Positions 30,785 to 42,480 of a DNA stretch of 64,000 bases are shown here, in pieces (within the stretch, counting starts at the first letter, position 1; every line of letters begins with the position of its first letter). The DNA is from Odobenus rosmarus divergens (Eukaryota; Chordata; Mammalia; Carnivora; Odobenidae). The DNA is taken from positions 715,912 through 779,911 of the forward strand of contig NW_004450483.1 in assembly GCF_000321225.1 (NCBI RefSeq), written 5' to 3'. The notes below the pieces were generated by a model that worked only from the letters and a program-made list of their open reading frames with translations, made no database searches and was not told where the DNA came from. Made by a program: the position numbers and the translations under genes.

Positions 30785-31670
30785 AGATAAAGTGCACTCT
30801 CTTCACTGTACATTTGAGGGCCTCCATGATTTGGCTCTAATTTCCAGAAATCACTTGTTTAAGAAAACTGGAAAGGCCTATTTATAGTTCAGGATTGAAG
30901 AGCAAAAAAGTTTGACAGGAAAAAGTGGGAATATTCTCTACCAAATAATTTGCTCAGCTGAGGAATCACTTATATCAATATCAGTTACATATTTATATTA
31001 TTTTCATTATAGTGATTGGAAAGTGAGTCATGAAGAATTGTAATTGTGGACTATCCCCAAACCTTTTCTCTATTCTAATTATGAGTCAGGGGAGGAAAAA
31101 ACCCAGGAAGACAGCTTCTTTTTGGAAGAATTTAGAAGCGATTAAAAAAAAAAAAATCTATGAGCTAAATGGGGATTTTCAAGCGACATCTCATTTCAGC
31201 AAATTGCTGCCACCAAGACCCCAAAAGAGCTATAAAGCTACAACCAAAACAGACAGAAGCCGACCACAGTCAACAGTACACAAGCTCAAAGCAAGAATGA
31301 GTGAAGAAGTATACAGTTTGGAGGGTTTTTTTTTTTTTTACATCAAAGAAAGATACATACAAAATTCATAAATAGAGAAATTGTTAAAAGTTTAGATCGA
31401 CTGAATGGTATTGGTGTATCAATGCTACATTTCTTTAAGACTTGCTCTATAATCTTATCTTTTTCTTGTTGACATCAGTTCCTTAATATTTATATCACTT
31501 TTTAAAAGAATTGCTATTTTATTAAAAAATAAGCTAGATATTAGATATTTATATTGTTTCCACTGGATTATAAGTTTCCATGGAAAACAATTCTGACCAG
31601 AATATGCGCTAGAAAGATTGTTATATTTGCATAGGTGAGGGAAATGAGTCATAGTACAATGTTTGAGCCT
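30785..31670. other. AT-rich, unassigned
   Basis: No named repeat. A frame at 31030-31371 (starting MKNCNCGLSPN, Lys/Arg-rich) crosses two homopolymer runs (A at 31144, T at 31326) and is probably chance. Confidence 0.35.
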
Positions 31671-31678
31671 CTAATGTA

Positions 31679-32126
31679 CAGACTGGCAAACTGTAGCCCG
31701 TGAGCCCACTCTAGCACATGGTCTGTTTTTGTATGTCCCACTAGCTAGAACAGTTTTTGTGCTTTAAAGTAAGTGTTTAAAGGGCACTTGAGTGGTTCAG
31801 TCAGTTAAGTGTCTGACTCTTGGTTTCCGCTCAGGTTGTGATCTCAGGGTCGTGAGATCGAGCCCTGGGTTGGGCTCTACACTCAGTGTGGAGAGTGCTT
31901 AAAGATTCTTCCTTCCTCTCCTCCCTCTCCTTCTGCTCCTCCCCGCTGCAATTCTCTCTCTCTCCCAAATAAGTAAATAAATCTTTAAAAAAGTAAGTAA
32001 AATGAATGTTTAAAAAAAGAAAAGGAAGAAAAAGAGGAGAAGGAGGAGGTAGAAGAATATGTGACAGAGATCGTACTTACCTTACAAACCTAAAATGTTT
32101 GCTATTTTAGGTTTGCCAAGCCCTGC
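31679..32126 (+). mobile_element. hAT-like DNA element split by SINE
   Basis: Left end 'cagactggcaaactgtagcc' and right end 'ggtttgccaagccctg' form imperfect terminal inverted repeats (CAG..TGGCAAAC). The middle has 'tggtctgtttttgtatgtcc' and 'gtgacagagatcgtac'. A SINE at 31781-31995 interrupts it. Family name unresolved. Confidence 0.6.
31781..31995 (+). mobile_element. CAN-SINE, older subtype
   Basis: Forward copy 'agggcacttgagtggttcag', 'tctgactcttggtttccgct', tail (AAGTA)n-like. Target-site copy resembles 'agtaagtgtttaaa' versus 'aatgaatgtttaaa'. A GA-rich patch follows at 32018-32055. Confidence 0.93.
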
Positions 32127-32876
32127 TGTGGTGTATGCAGGGATTGCAAATACCTTGCACACTCAGTACTCACCCATTTTTTTGTCCATTGTAGACATGG
32201 CTAATCAATTACCGCTCTTTTTTTTTTCCCCAGCTAGGCCTGGATTAGGATCTGTCTCCAGGCAGCCATTCCAAATCAATGGGAATTGGCATGTGGGATA
32301 AAACCTATTTGCCATCCCTGGACTTGTGGAGATGCCTGAATTATTCAATCTTCTTAAGACCAAATGACATAGACTCCAGGTACCATGGGCATTTAAACCT
32401 AGATTAAATGTTTCGTCAGAATGATAATACCCAGGAACCTTACAGCTCACCTAAGAAAAGTGAATGGGAAAAGTGGTATTACCTTGATCATAACCAAAAG
32501 AAGTCTTATTTATATGACAATCTTGCCCCGTCACCCTTTAATCCATGATTAACTGAGAACTATACTCCATTAGAGTTTACCCTCAGCTTGAAGTCCTTTT
32601 AACATGCACCTGTGTCTCTGTGCTTGGCCTTGAGATAAGAATGTTCCTTTGGCATAAGAAATTTTAAGCATCTTAAATATGGAATGTGGAAAAGACAAGG
32701 ACAATATAACTTGGGGGTTGGTGGTGGTCGGGTAATAATAACTCAGGAATATGGCCTACGTGAATTTAGTAGTTGTATACAAAATGTACTTCAGGTACCC
32801 TTTTAACTGGGAAATATAATCATCCATGTACACACACACACACGCACTTCTCATGGTGTCTAAAATATTTACATTG
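32127..32876. other. No recognisable feature
   Basis: About 750 bases unassigned, with a T-run at 32218-32228 and a CA patch at 32829-32846. Confidence 0.4.
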
Positions 32877-32890
32877 GAGGACTTTTATTA

Positions 32891-33017
32891 TTTATTTATT
32901 TATTTATTCATTCATTCATTCTTTTTAAAGTAATCTCTATGCCTAACAAGGGGCTCGAACTCACAACCCTGAGATCAAGAGTCTCATGCTCTTCGGACTG
33001 AGGCAGACAGGCACCCC
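32891..33017 (-). mobile_element. Short tRNA-derived SINE, oldest type
   Basis: Starts with (TTTA)n and (TTCA)n, then 'aaggggctcgaactcacaac', 'ctgagatcaagagtctcatg' and ends 'gacaggcacccc'. It has no purine-rich body, so it is simpler than the other SINEs here. TSD 'tggaggacttttatt' on both sides (32876-32890, 33018-33032). Confidence 0.88.
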
Positions 33018-33049
33018 TGGAGGACTTTTATTTATGCTGGAATTCCCTA

Positions 33050-33235
33050 TGATAATAATAGCTGACATATATCAAATAGAAATTACATGCCAGAAACTTC
33101 ACATACCGTTTCTATTCCTTCAACAATTTCACAAGTTAGCTTCTGTTATTCCCATTTTATAGAGGGAGTAAGAGAGGTTGAGTTGAGAATGTGACCAAAG
33201 TCATATTGGCTGGTAAGTGCTCTCATGGGGTTTTA
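33050..33235 (-). mobile_element. MIR
   Basis: 'acatgccagaaacttcacat', 'cccattttatagagggagta', 'gagaatgtgaccaaagtcat' in reversed MIR order. Confidence 0.82.
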
Positions 33236-33899
33236 CACCAAAGCCAGCACGAGGCCAAAGCAAACTCTCTCTTCTTTACACTGGGGCCCGCTGAGACAAG
33301 GAACAGGGCACTGAGGGGGCACTGGAGCAGACTCCAGGCCTACTTGGCAGACTGCCCACCTGGGCCCGCTGGAGTTCAGAGGCTAAGCTGGAGAGATGCT
33401 CATGAAAGGCATCACTGCATCTCAGTGCCAGATGGTCTGAAGGCCTCTACCGACTGAAGGCTGACTTGGCCAAAGATGTGGATGAGGGTGCTAAAGGAAA
33501 TCTTTTCATTGGCCCATTTTCTTCAAGCTTTAATCACACCATCAGGCTTTTCTGCATACCCTCCCCACTTCAAGCAGGAGGATGATTTTTGGATCTGCAC
33601 AGTGTCTTGGACAAATAGGAGATAGTGTGTGTAATGGAGTCACCACTCATGTGGTTTTGGGATTTGTTTTCTCCCAGGAAACTCAGTAGTACTGAAAGAC
33701 TGAGGTGTTTAGGTGCAGGTACCATTTTTTTTTTTTTAAACAAACTGCAAACAAATCCCTTCTGTCTTTGGTTCCAACCATCAGTGTCTCTGAATACCAG
33801 TGAAACAAGGAATGTATCAAAGTGCAAGGCGAGAAAGGGAAATGGAAAACACTTCATTATGCAGAATGTCTAGGACAAGGCAAGAAAGATGTTGTCTTG
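33236..33899. other. No recognisable feature
   Basis: Unassigned. An 88-codon frame at 33191-33457 overlaps the MIR and is not supported. Confidence 0.4.
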
Positions 33900-34724
33900 C
33901 CCATGGAATATACTCCCAATTAGGCATTTCTTCTTATTCCTCCCACTCAGTACAGTTAAAAACTTTGGGCATTAACATAAAACAAACTGAAGAAGATTCT
34001 GAAAGGTGGAGAAAAGAAGGTATACTGGCCAGGGACCTTGGGACCCAAAGAAGGACAGTGATGAGTTCCCAGATTTGTTGTTTGTTTATTTGCCTAATGT
34101 GCCCTGGACTGGGTGCTGGCAGAGCCAGCAACCCAAAATGCTAAGAAGCACAGACAAAGAAGGCCCCAACAAAAGCCTGTTCTATCTAGCTTGAGGACAA
34201 GGAAAGGGGCAGTCTAGCAACGGAGAAAACTTTTAGACAACAACCATCCAACTCCAGTCAAATACCAGAGAAAAAACTGTGTGCCCCTCCCCATCTCTGT
34301 CAGCAAAGGCCATGCCAACCATGTGCGGAGCAGTAATGACCTGCCCCTCCCTTCCCAGTCAGGGTGGTGTCAGAAGAGGCTTCCTATACATTTAGCAGTA
34401 ACATGGCTCCCCTCCTATCTAGGGTGGCAATGGAGACAGAGTGGGGAAGTTGGACTTCTGCCCCACCTGCCAGTAATGGTGTGGTACACTTCCCCTGACC
34501 CTTTCTCCACTGGAGGAAGTCAGCTAAAACAGAAAATTTAAATAAGAACCAGACTCTCATTGCAAATAACCCAAATGCTAAGAGTACAAAAAAATATCAC
34601 TTATTATTCCAAAACCCAGGAAAATCTCACCTCGAATGAAAAAAAGATGATGAACAGATAACAACATTGAGATGACAGAGATGTTGGAATTATCTGAAGA
34701 GGGATTTAAAAACAGCCAACAACA

Positions 34725-34930
34725 TGGGGCGCCTGGGTGGCTCAGTTGGTTAAGCGGCTGCCTTCGGGTCAGGTCATGATCCTGGAGTCCCGGGATCGAG
34801 TCCAGCATCGGGCTCCCTGCTCAGCGGGGAGTCTGCTTCTCCCTCTGACCTTCCCCCCTCTCCTGTACTCTCTCTCTCTCATTCTCTCTCTCAAATAAAT
34901 AAATAAAATCTTAAAAAAAAATAAAATAAA
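34725..34930 (+). mobile_element. CAN-SINE, young subtype, in L1
   Basis: Forward copy with 'cctggagtcccgggatcgag' and a long A-rich tail. Perfect TSD 'aaaaacagccaacaaca' at both flanks. Confidence 0.98.
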
Positions 34931-35713
34931 ATAAAAACAGCCAACAACAACAACAAAAATGCTTCAACAAGCAATTATAAACACACTTAAAAGAAATAAA
35001 AAAAATAAGGTCTCAGCAAAGGAAAAAAAAATCTCAACAAAGATATAGAAGAGATGAAGAACAACTAGAAGTGAAAAATAAAATAACTGAACTAAAAAAC
35101 CCACAGGATTAGTTTAACAGCAAAATGGAGAGAACAGAGGAAAGAGCCAGTAAACTTGAAGATGGAACAACCGAAATCACTCAATCTGAGTAACTGAGAG
35201 AAATTAGACTGAAAAAAGAAAAAGGAAAAGAAAGAACCAAGCCTTGGGGACCTGTAAAACTATAAAAGAACAAAAACAAAAACAAAAAAACAAACAAAAA
35301 ACCAAACTGTCATGTGATCATAGTTCCCAAGAAAAGGCAAAACAGTGTGGGGCTGACAAAATAACAAAATAAATAGCAGCTGAAATTCTACCAAATTTGG
35401 CAAATTACATAAATTCACAGATTCAAGCAGCTAAGTGAAACAAAGAGGATAAAACCAAAGAAGGCCATGCAAAGACACGTGATCAAACTCCAGCAAACTA
35501 AAGAAAAAATATCTTAAAAGTAGTGAGAGGGAAACACTACATTTATAAAAAAAAAAATTCAAATAACAGTGAATTTCTCATTAAAAAAACATGGAGTATA
35601 TTAACTTTCTTCAATAATAAAAAGAAAAAAAATGGAGGTCCGAAGGAAGTGATATAACATTTTTCAAATACTGAAAGAAAAGAACTGTCCACTTAGAATT
35701 CTACCTCCAGCGT

Positions 35714-35880
35714 GGGGTGCCCAGGTGGCTCAGTCAGTTAAACATCTGCCTTCGGCTCAGGTCATGATCACAGGGTCCTGGGATCAAGCCCTGCATCGGG
35801 CTCCCTGCTCAGTGGGGAGTCTGCTTCTTTCTTGCTCCCTCTGCACCCCCCACCCCACTCACGCTCATGCTCAATTTGTC
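35714..35880 (+). mobile_element. CAN-SINE, middle subtype, tail lost
   Basis: Forward copy 'ggggtgcccaggtggctcag' through the CT-rich body, but with no (AAAT)n tail before L1 sequence resumes at about 35885. No clean TSD, so the tail was lost or the 3' end was deleted. Confidence 0.9.
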
Positions 35881-36115
35881 ACCTGCAGATCTACACTAAA
35901 AGAATGGCCAAAGAAAGTCCTGAAAAGGAGAAGAAATGATAAAATACAGAATCTTGGCATATCAGGAAGGAAGGAAGAACAGAAAGAGTAAATATACAGG
36001 GTCTTTACTAGATGTTGCACACCAGGAGAAAGTATTTTAAAGCAACTAAATGGAAAAATTTCTGGACGAGGTGCAGAAGGCAGAAAGACAATTTGTCACC
36101 TATGGAAAAGAAATG

Positions 36116-36739
36116 AACCTCCTGAGACAAGATCAATGCATCAGATAAATATAATAATGCACCCATAGGGATGACAGAGATATCATACATAATGACTACA
36201 GGGAAGGGCAAAGCTATATAAATAAAATAAAATAAAATAAAATAAAATAAAATAAGGTAAAATAAAATAAAATAAAGTAAGTGATGCAATATTCCCAGTA
36301 GCTGCCCACCCAAATGTAGCTATAAACAGAATGTCACCAGAATAAATGGACAGATGACAATTCTATGATGTATGGGCCACCAATGAGGCTTACAGAAATA
36401 TAGCTTAACTATAGTTTTTTTTAATCTTCTCAAAGCAATCGGAATACAGATGAGCCTGTGAACAAAATAGAAACTGATCTCAACTTCTAAGACTAGTGGG
36501 AAGGTACACAAAATTTATTTAGGCCAGATAAAAGCGTTTGTATACTGCAACTGAAACCTCCACTGACTAGTATGAAGGTGGAAAATAATAAGAACATTCA
36601 TGAATCTGAATGCTTAGTGAATCTCTTTTAGATAATAGCTTTCCTAAAGCATTCAATACTTCCACCATAATATATACCTAAATATACATTCAAAAAAGGT
36701 CAAAATTCAAAAACATGGAATATGGATCAACTTCAAGCA
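36116..36739. other. AT-rich, unassigned with an A-rich repeat
   Basis: Between two L1 pieces. Apart from the (AATAA)n array at 36220-36280 I recognise nothing. It may be highly diverged L1. Confidence 0.4.
36220..36280 (+). repeat. (AAAAT)n pentanucleotide array
   Basis: Repeated 'aataaaataaaataaaata' with one GGT interruption near 36256. Confidence 0.95.
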
Positions 36740-38011
36740 TGACAGTGTGAAGAGCTTTGCCAACCTGCTCCCGAGTGAAACTGGTGACAACTATTGAAAG
36801 AAACCCCAAACACAACAAAACATTGAAAGCCTCAGAAAATGGTTCTCAGGGTAAACAACAAATAATGGAAACATCTCTGAAAACTCCATACCGTTTATAA
36901 ATGTTGGTGAAAACTCTATCATAAGAAAGTGAGAATCTGTGGTATTTGAACCAAGACTGCTCCCTCCCTCCCTCCCCCGTCCTGGCTCAGTGTGATGGAG
37001 ACTCCTCTTGGGACTGGGCTCCCTCTTCACAGCATCCAGCCAGAAGTTTTTCTTGCTGGGAGGAGCAGGACGTCAGCATTTCTCATCCATTGTTGCTGAA
37101 GCTAAGTCCTCAGTGAGTCTGACTGAGATGTTGGGGCTGCCTTTCCCCCCACTCATGGAATGGAGGATCTACCTTGGGCATGGTGTGCCAAGAACACTGG
37201 GTCTCTGATCACCCATGCCCCAGCTTGTGAGGTGGAGATTCCACACCAGGAGAGGCAAGCTGGCGGGACCCTGGGTTGTTTCCCCACTGTCACCCACAGG
37301 ATGCTTAGCTGCTACAGCAGGAGTGTCACTGAGAGAGAAGTTTGCCATTATCCCTACCCACAGCTCCGGAGCCCTGGTTCAGATTTTGCCTGGTGGTAGA
37401 AGCAGGCCATAAAACAAATAGTGCCTTATCTCTTTCCAGAAAAACTGACTTCATTTGCAACAGAGAATGAAAAAGTTTGAGCCTAATAATACTTTCAAGA
37501 ACAGTGGAAATTGTGGTGAAGGGCAGTTGAGAGGAGATTCAAGATACAGGCTAATCTGTAGGCTGGCTATTTGTGGGAGAGAAGCAGGGAATAAGAGGAG
37601 TCCTGGCATCAGAACAAAAATCAAACATTGACCTTGGACACTGTTTCTTCAAAAGCACAAGAGTTTGATTGGACTAACTTGTAGAGCAATTTATGCCTCC
37701 AGGGTATTGTTGAAAACTGTAGAGCAATGAATGGAGCTTAAAAGCTGGCTATGGTCAAGGAAAGAGAGGAAGAAAGCCATACCTAAACCAGTGTCATCTC
37801 AGGATGACTGTGGGCATAACCAAAGCTGAACCTCCCTGAGGGACAGCACTAAAGGCTGCACACTGTGGGAGGGAAATAAACTTCACTAAAATAATCCAGT
37901 CAGTCATTACACAAATAAACAAGCAAATAACAATAACGAGCCTGAGAAGAGGGAGGGGGCAGAGCAGTACCCAGAATTGCTATCATATGTTATCTAAAAT
38001 GTCCAGTTTCT

Positions 38012-38222
38012 GGAGCACCTGGGTGGCTCAGCCAGTCAAACATATGATTCTTGGCTTCAGCTCAGGTCATGATCTCAGGGTTGTGAGATTGAGCCCTGAG
38101 TTGGGCTCTGAGCTCAGCACAGAGTCTGATTGAGATTCTCTCTCTCTCTCCCTCTCCCACTGTCCCTCCCCCTGCTTGTACTCTCTCTCTTAAATAAATA
38201 AATAAATCTTTAAAAAAATAAA
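38012..38222 (+). mobile_element. CAN-SINE, older subtype, in L1
   Basis: Forward copy 'ggagcacctgggtggctcag', 'atgattcttggcttcagctc', tail (AAAT)n. TSD 'aaaatgtccagtttc' versus 'aaaatgtctagtttc'. Confidence 0.97.
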
Positions 38223-38239
38223 TAAAATGTCTAGTTTCC

Positions 38240-39190
38240 AACAAAAAATTACAAGGCATGAAAAGAAATAAAAAAGTATGGCCCATATACTGGAAAATAA
38301 GCAGGGTACAAAAGCTGCTTGTGAGAGAGACCAGATGTCAGATTTATTTGAAAAAGACTTTAAAGTAGTCATTATAAACATGTTCATAGAACTAAAGGAA
38401 ACCATGATGAAGGAAGTAAAGGAAGGTATGATGACAATGTTGCATCAAATAGAGGATATCAATAAAGAGATAAAATGATAAAAAGGAACAAAATGGAAAT
38501 TATGGAACTGAAAGTACCATAACAACTTAAAAATTCATCACAGGGCTCAACAGTAGATTTGAACTGGCAAAAGAAAGAATATGCAAACTTGGAACCATAT
38601 CAATAGAGATTATGCAAGTGGAGGAACAAAAGAAAAAGAATAAAGAAAGGTAAAGAGAGCCTCGTGGAAACATGGGACACCAACATATGTGTAATGGAAA
38701 TACCAGAAGTAGACATGAGTGAGAAATGAGCAGAAAAAAGCATTTGAAGAAATAGCCTGAAAAATCCCCAAATTTATTGAAGAACAAGAACCTAAACATC
38801 CAGGGAGCCCAAAGACCATCACACAATATAAAGGCAAAGAAATACATAAACAGACAAGTCATAGTAAAATGTTGAAAGCCAACACAAAGAAACAATCTTG
38901 GAAGCAGCAAGAGGAAAAAAAAGGGCTCATTATTTACAAGACAGCCCCCAGTAAGACTAATTGCTGACTCCTTAGCAGAAACAAAGGAGGCCAAAAGGCT
39001 TTGGGATAACATTAAAAATGTTCCAAGAGAAAACTGTCAACCAAGAATCCTATTTCCACAAAATCTATTTTTCAAAATTGAAATCAAAATAAAGATTTTT
39101 CAAGATAAAAAAAAAATTGAGGGAACCTGTTGCCGCCAGACCCTCCTTGCGAGAAATACTAAAGGAAGTTCTTGAGTTTGAAGGCAAGTG
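38240..39190 (+). pseudogene. L1 ORF1 relic
   Basis: Remains of the L1 ORF1 RNA-binding protein gene. The coding order 'tttgaaaaagactttaaagt', 'gaactaaaggaaaccatgat', 'caatcttggaagcagcaaga', 'aactgtcaaccaagaatcct', 'agaaatactaaaggaagttc' is clear, but stops and frameshifts break it, for example the stop at 38476. It is not translatable as one protein. Confidence 0.8.
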
Positions 39191-39659
39191 ACCTCAGACG
39201 ATAATTTGAATCCACACATGACAAAAAGAACACTGGTAAATATAATTATGTAATTTAAGAAGATGGTGAAAATGCATATCTTCTTTCTTTTTCTAGTGGG
39301 TTTAAAGAGCAATTTTATAAAATAACATGCACGGAATGTATTGTTGGGTCTATAACATATAGAAATGTAATATTTTTACCAAAATAGCATAAAGGAAGTG
39401 GGTTGGAGCATCGGAAAATATCTGAGAAGCTGCACTGGGCGCAGGAAATGGCTACAGATGGTAAGCTAATAATAACATATCATTGGCTCAGTAACATAAT
39501 ACATATAATATGTTTAACAATAATACAAAAAAGCAGAAAGAAAATAGAGCTATAATGAAGTAATATTTCTACATATCACTGGAATAATCTAGTATAAATA
39601 GGTAATTGATTAGGATAGTTAAGATATATATAGCAAACTGCAGAACAACCACTTTTTAA

Positions 39660-39831
39660 AAGATTTATTTATTTATTTTGGAGAGAGGGGGGAGGAGCAG
39701 AGGGAGAGAGAGTCTCAAGCTGACTCCACGCTGAGCGTAGAGTCTGATGCTGGACTTGATCTCCCTGTGATCATGACCTGAGCCGAAATCAAGAGTCAGA
39801 TGCTCAATCGACTGAGCCACCCAGGTGCTCC
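39660..39831 (-). mobile_element. CAN-SINE, older subtype, in L1
   Basis: Reverse copy with 'aaatcaagagtcagatgctc'. Near-perfect TSD 'cagaacaaccacttttaaa' (39641-39659 with one extra T, and about 39832-39850). Confidence 0.97.
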
Positions 39832-40771
39832 CAGAACAACCACTTTTAAAAAAAACCCTCAAAAATTGTGAAAATAAAACATTAAAGAAAATCAAATGCT
39901 GAATTAAACAAGACTTGATGTAAAAGAAAGCAGTAAAGGAGGAAGAGAAGAACAGACATGGTATGAGATGTAGAAAACAAGAAGTGACAGTAGTAGACAT
40001 AAATCCAGCTATCTCAATAATACAGTAAATGGGAATGATTAAATAATTCAATAAAAAGCAGAGATTGTCAGGATGGATTAAAAAGAATGATCCACCTATA
40101 TGCTGTCTTACAGGAGGCACATGTAATATTCAAAGGTAGAGATAAATTTAAAGTGAAAGGACTGAAAAACATATATCATGCAAATAGCATCCATAAGAAA
40201 GCTAAAGTGGCTCTATTGTTATCAGAGAAAAGAGGCTTTAAAACAACAACAAAATGTTACTAGAGAGGAAGAGGGACACTTTAAAAGATAAAAGAGTCAA
40301 ATCATCAAGAAGGTATAACAATTGTAAACATCATGATAAAAGCATTCAATAGACTAAATAGAAGGGAATTTCCTCAACCTCATAGTAAAGGGCATCTAAC
40401 AAAAAACCCTACAGTTAACATCATACTTACTGGTGAAAGAGTGGATGCTTTCCCTCTAAGATCAGAAACAAGACAAAAATGTCTGCTGTCTCTACTTCTA
40501 CTCGACATAGTTCTGGAGGTTTTAGCTAGGGCAATTTAGTAAGAAAAAGAAATGAGAGGCATCCAGATTGCAAAGGAAGAAGTAAAATTATATTTGCAGA
40601 TGACGTGATCTTATATACAGAAGATTCTAAAGAATCCTTGAAAAATCTATTAGAACTAATAAATGAGTTCTACAAGGTTGCAAGATAACAGATCAATATA
40701 TAAAAATCAATTGTATCACTATACATTTGCAAAAAAAATCTGAAAATAAAATTAAGAAAACAATACCATTT

Positions 40772-40933
40772 TGGGGATGCCAGGGTGGCTCAGTCGGTTA
40801 AGTGTCTGCCTTTGGCTCAGGTCATGATCCCAGAGTCCTGGGATGGAGCCCCGAGTTGGGTGCCCTGCTCAGCGGGGAGTCTGCTTCTCTGCCTCCCCTG
40901 GCTCATGCACTCTCTCTCTCTTTCTCTCTCAAA

Positions 40934-40964
<31 letters not shown>

Positions 40965-40976
40965 ATGAAATCTTAA
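40772..40976 (+). mobile_element. CAN-SINE, middle subtype, in L1
   Basis: Forward copy 'ggggatgccagggtggctca' to an expanded (AAAT)n tail of about ten units at 40930-40968. TSD 'aagaaaacaataccattt' versus 'aagaaaacaattccattt'. Confidence 0.97.
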
Positions 40977-42285
40977 AAAAAGAAAACAATTCCATTTACA
41001 TAGAATCAAAAAGTATAAAATACTTTGGAATAAACTTAACAAAAGAAGTAAAAAACTCATACTGAAAACTACAAAAACATTATTGAAAGAAATGAAAGAA
41101 TATCTAAATAATTGGAAAACATCCCCAATTCAGGGACTGAAAGACTGAACATTGTTAGATGGCAACACATGCCAAACTGATCTAAGGATTCAACACAGTC
41201 CCCACCAGAGTCTCAGCTGACTTTTTTGTAGAAACTGATAACCTGATCCTAATATTCATATGGAAAGTAAAGTCACTTGGAATAGCCCGAACAATCTTGA
41301 AGAAGAGTAACAAGGCAAAAGGAAACACTTGTTTATTTCAAAACTTCACAACAAAGCAATGGTAATCAAGATGTGGTGGTGCCAGCACAAGACTGGATAC
41401 ATACATTGGTAGAATAGATTTGAGAGTCCAGAAATAAAGCCACACATCTATGGCCAACCGATTTTCATCATTAGTGCCAAGACCACTCAATGAGGGAAGA
41501 ATAGTATTTTTAACAAATGGCGCTGGGATAAACGAAATCCACATGCAAAAGAAAGAAGTTGGACCCCAACCTCACAGCATATATGAAAATTAACTCAAAA
41601 TGGATGAAAGACCTAAATGTAAGGCCTAAAACTACAAAAACACTTAGAAGAAAGCAAAAGTGTAAATTTTAATAAACTTGGATTTGGCAAAGGATTCTGG
41701 ATATGACACCAAAACCATGCGCAATGAAGAAAAATGTAAATGAATTGGACTTCATAAAAATTTAGAAAGCACCACCAAAAAAAGTGGAAAGACAACTTAC
41801 AAAATCAGAGAAAATAGTTATAAAACATTTATATCTGATAAGGGACTTGTATCTAGAATAAAGGACTCTTACAACTCAATAATAAAAAGACAAAACCCAA
41901 TTTAAAAAATGGACAAAAGATATTCATAGACATTTGTCCAAGGAAGATATAGCAATGGCCAATAAGCACATGAAAAAATGCTCAACATCATTAGTCATCA
42001 GGGAAATGCAAATCCAAGCCACAATGAAATACCACCTCACAACCACTAGGGTAGCTAGGATTAAACGGTGGGATAATAACAAGTATTGACAAGGATATGG
42101 AGAAATTGGAGCCCTATTACATTCTTGGTGGGAATGTAAAATGGTACCTCCACTTTGGAAAACATTCTGGTAGTTCCTCAAACAATTAAACATAGAATTA
42201 CCATACAACCTTGCAATTTCACTCCTAGGTATATACTCAAGAGAAATGAAAACATATCTGCATAAAAAAGAAAAAAAAACCTCGT

Positions 42286-42480
42286 GGGGCACCTGGGTGG
42301 CTCAGTCAGTTAAACGTCGGACTCTTGATTTTGGCTCAGGTCGTGATCTCAGGGTCCTGGGTTTGAGCCCCATGTTGGGCTCTGTGCTCAGCTCGGAGTC
42401 TACTTGTCCTCCTTTTGCTCCTCCCCCTGCTCGCATGCTCTCTCTCTCTCTCTTAAATGAATAAATAAAATCTTTAAAAA
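42286..42480 (+). mobile_element. CAN-SINE, older subtype, in L1
   Basis: Forward copy 'ggggcacctgggtggctcag', 'cggactcttgattttggctc'. A-rich TSD resembles 'aaagaaaaaaaaacctcgt' versus 'aaaaagaaaaaacttgt'. Confidence 0.95.

Larger units (their letters stand above)
33900..36115 (+). mobile_element. L1 fragment, 5' UTR and ORF1 region
   Basis: The 5'-UTR-like part (33900-34550) includes 'ccactggaggaagtcagcta'. The ORF1-type part has 'atgttggaattatctgaaga', 'gcttcaacaagcaattataa', 'caaatttggcaaattacata' and 'actgaaagaaaagaactgtc'. Frames are broken throughout. SINEs interrupt it at 34725-34930 and 35714-35880. ORF2 is missing. Confidence 0.85.

Noticed and set aside
31030..31371. Lys/Arg-rich 113-codon frame
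   Set aside because: It crosses an A13-type and a T13-type homopolymer, which would be unstable in a real gene. No homology was recognised.
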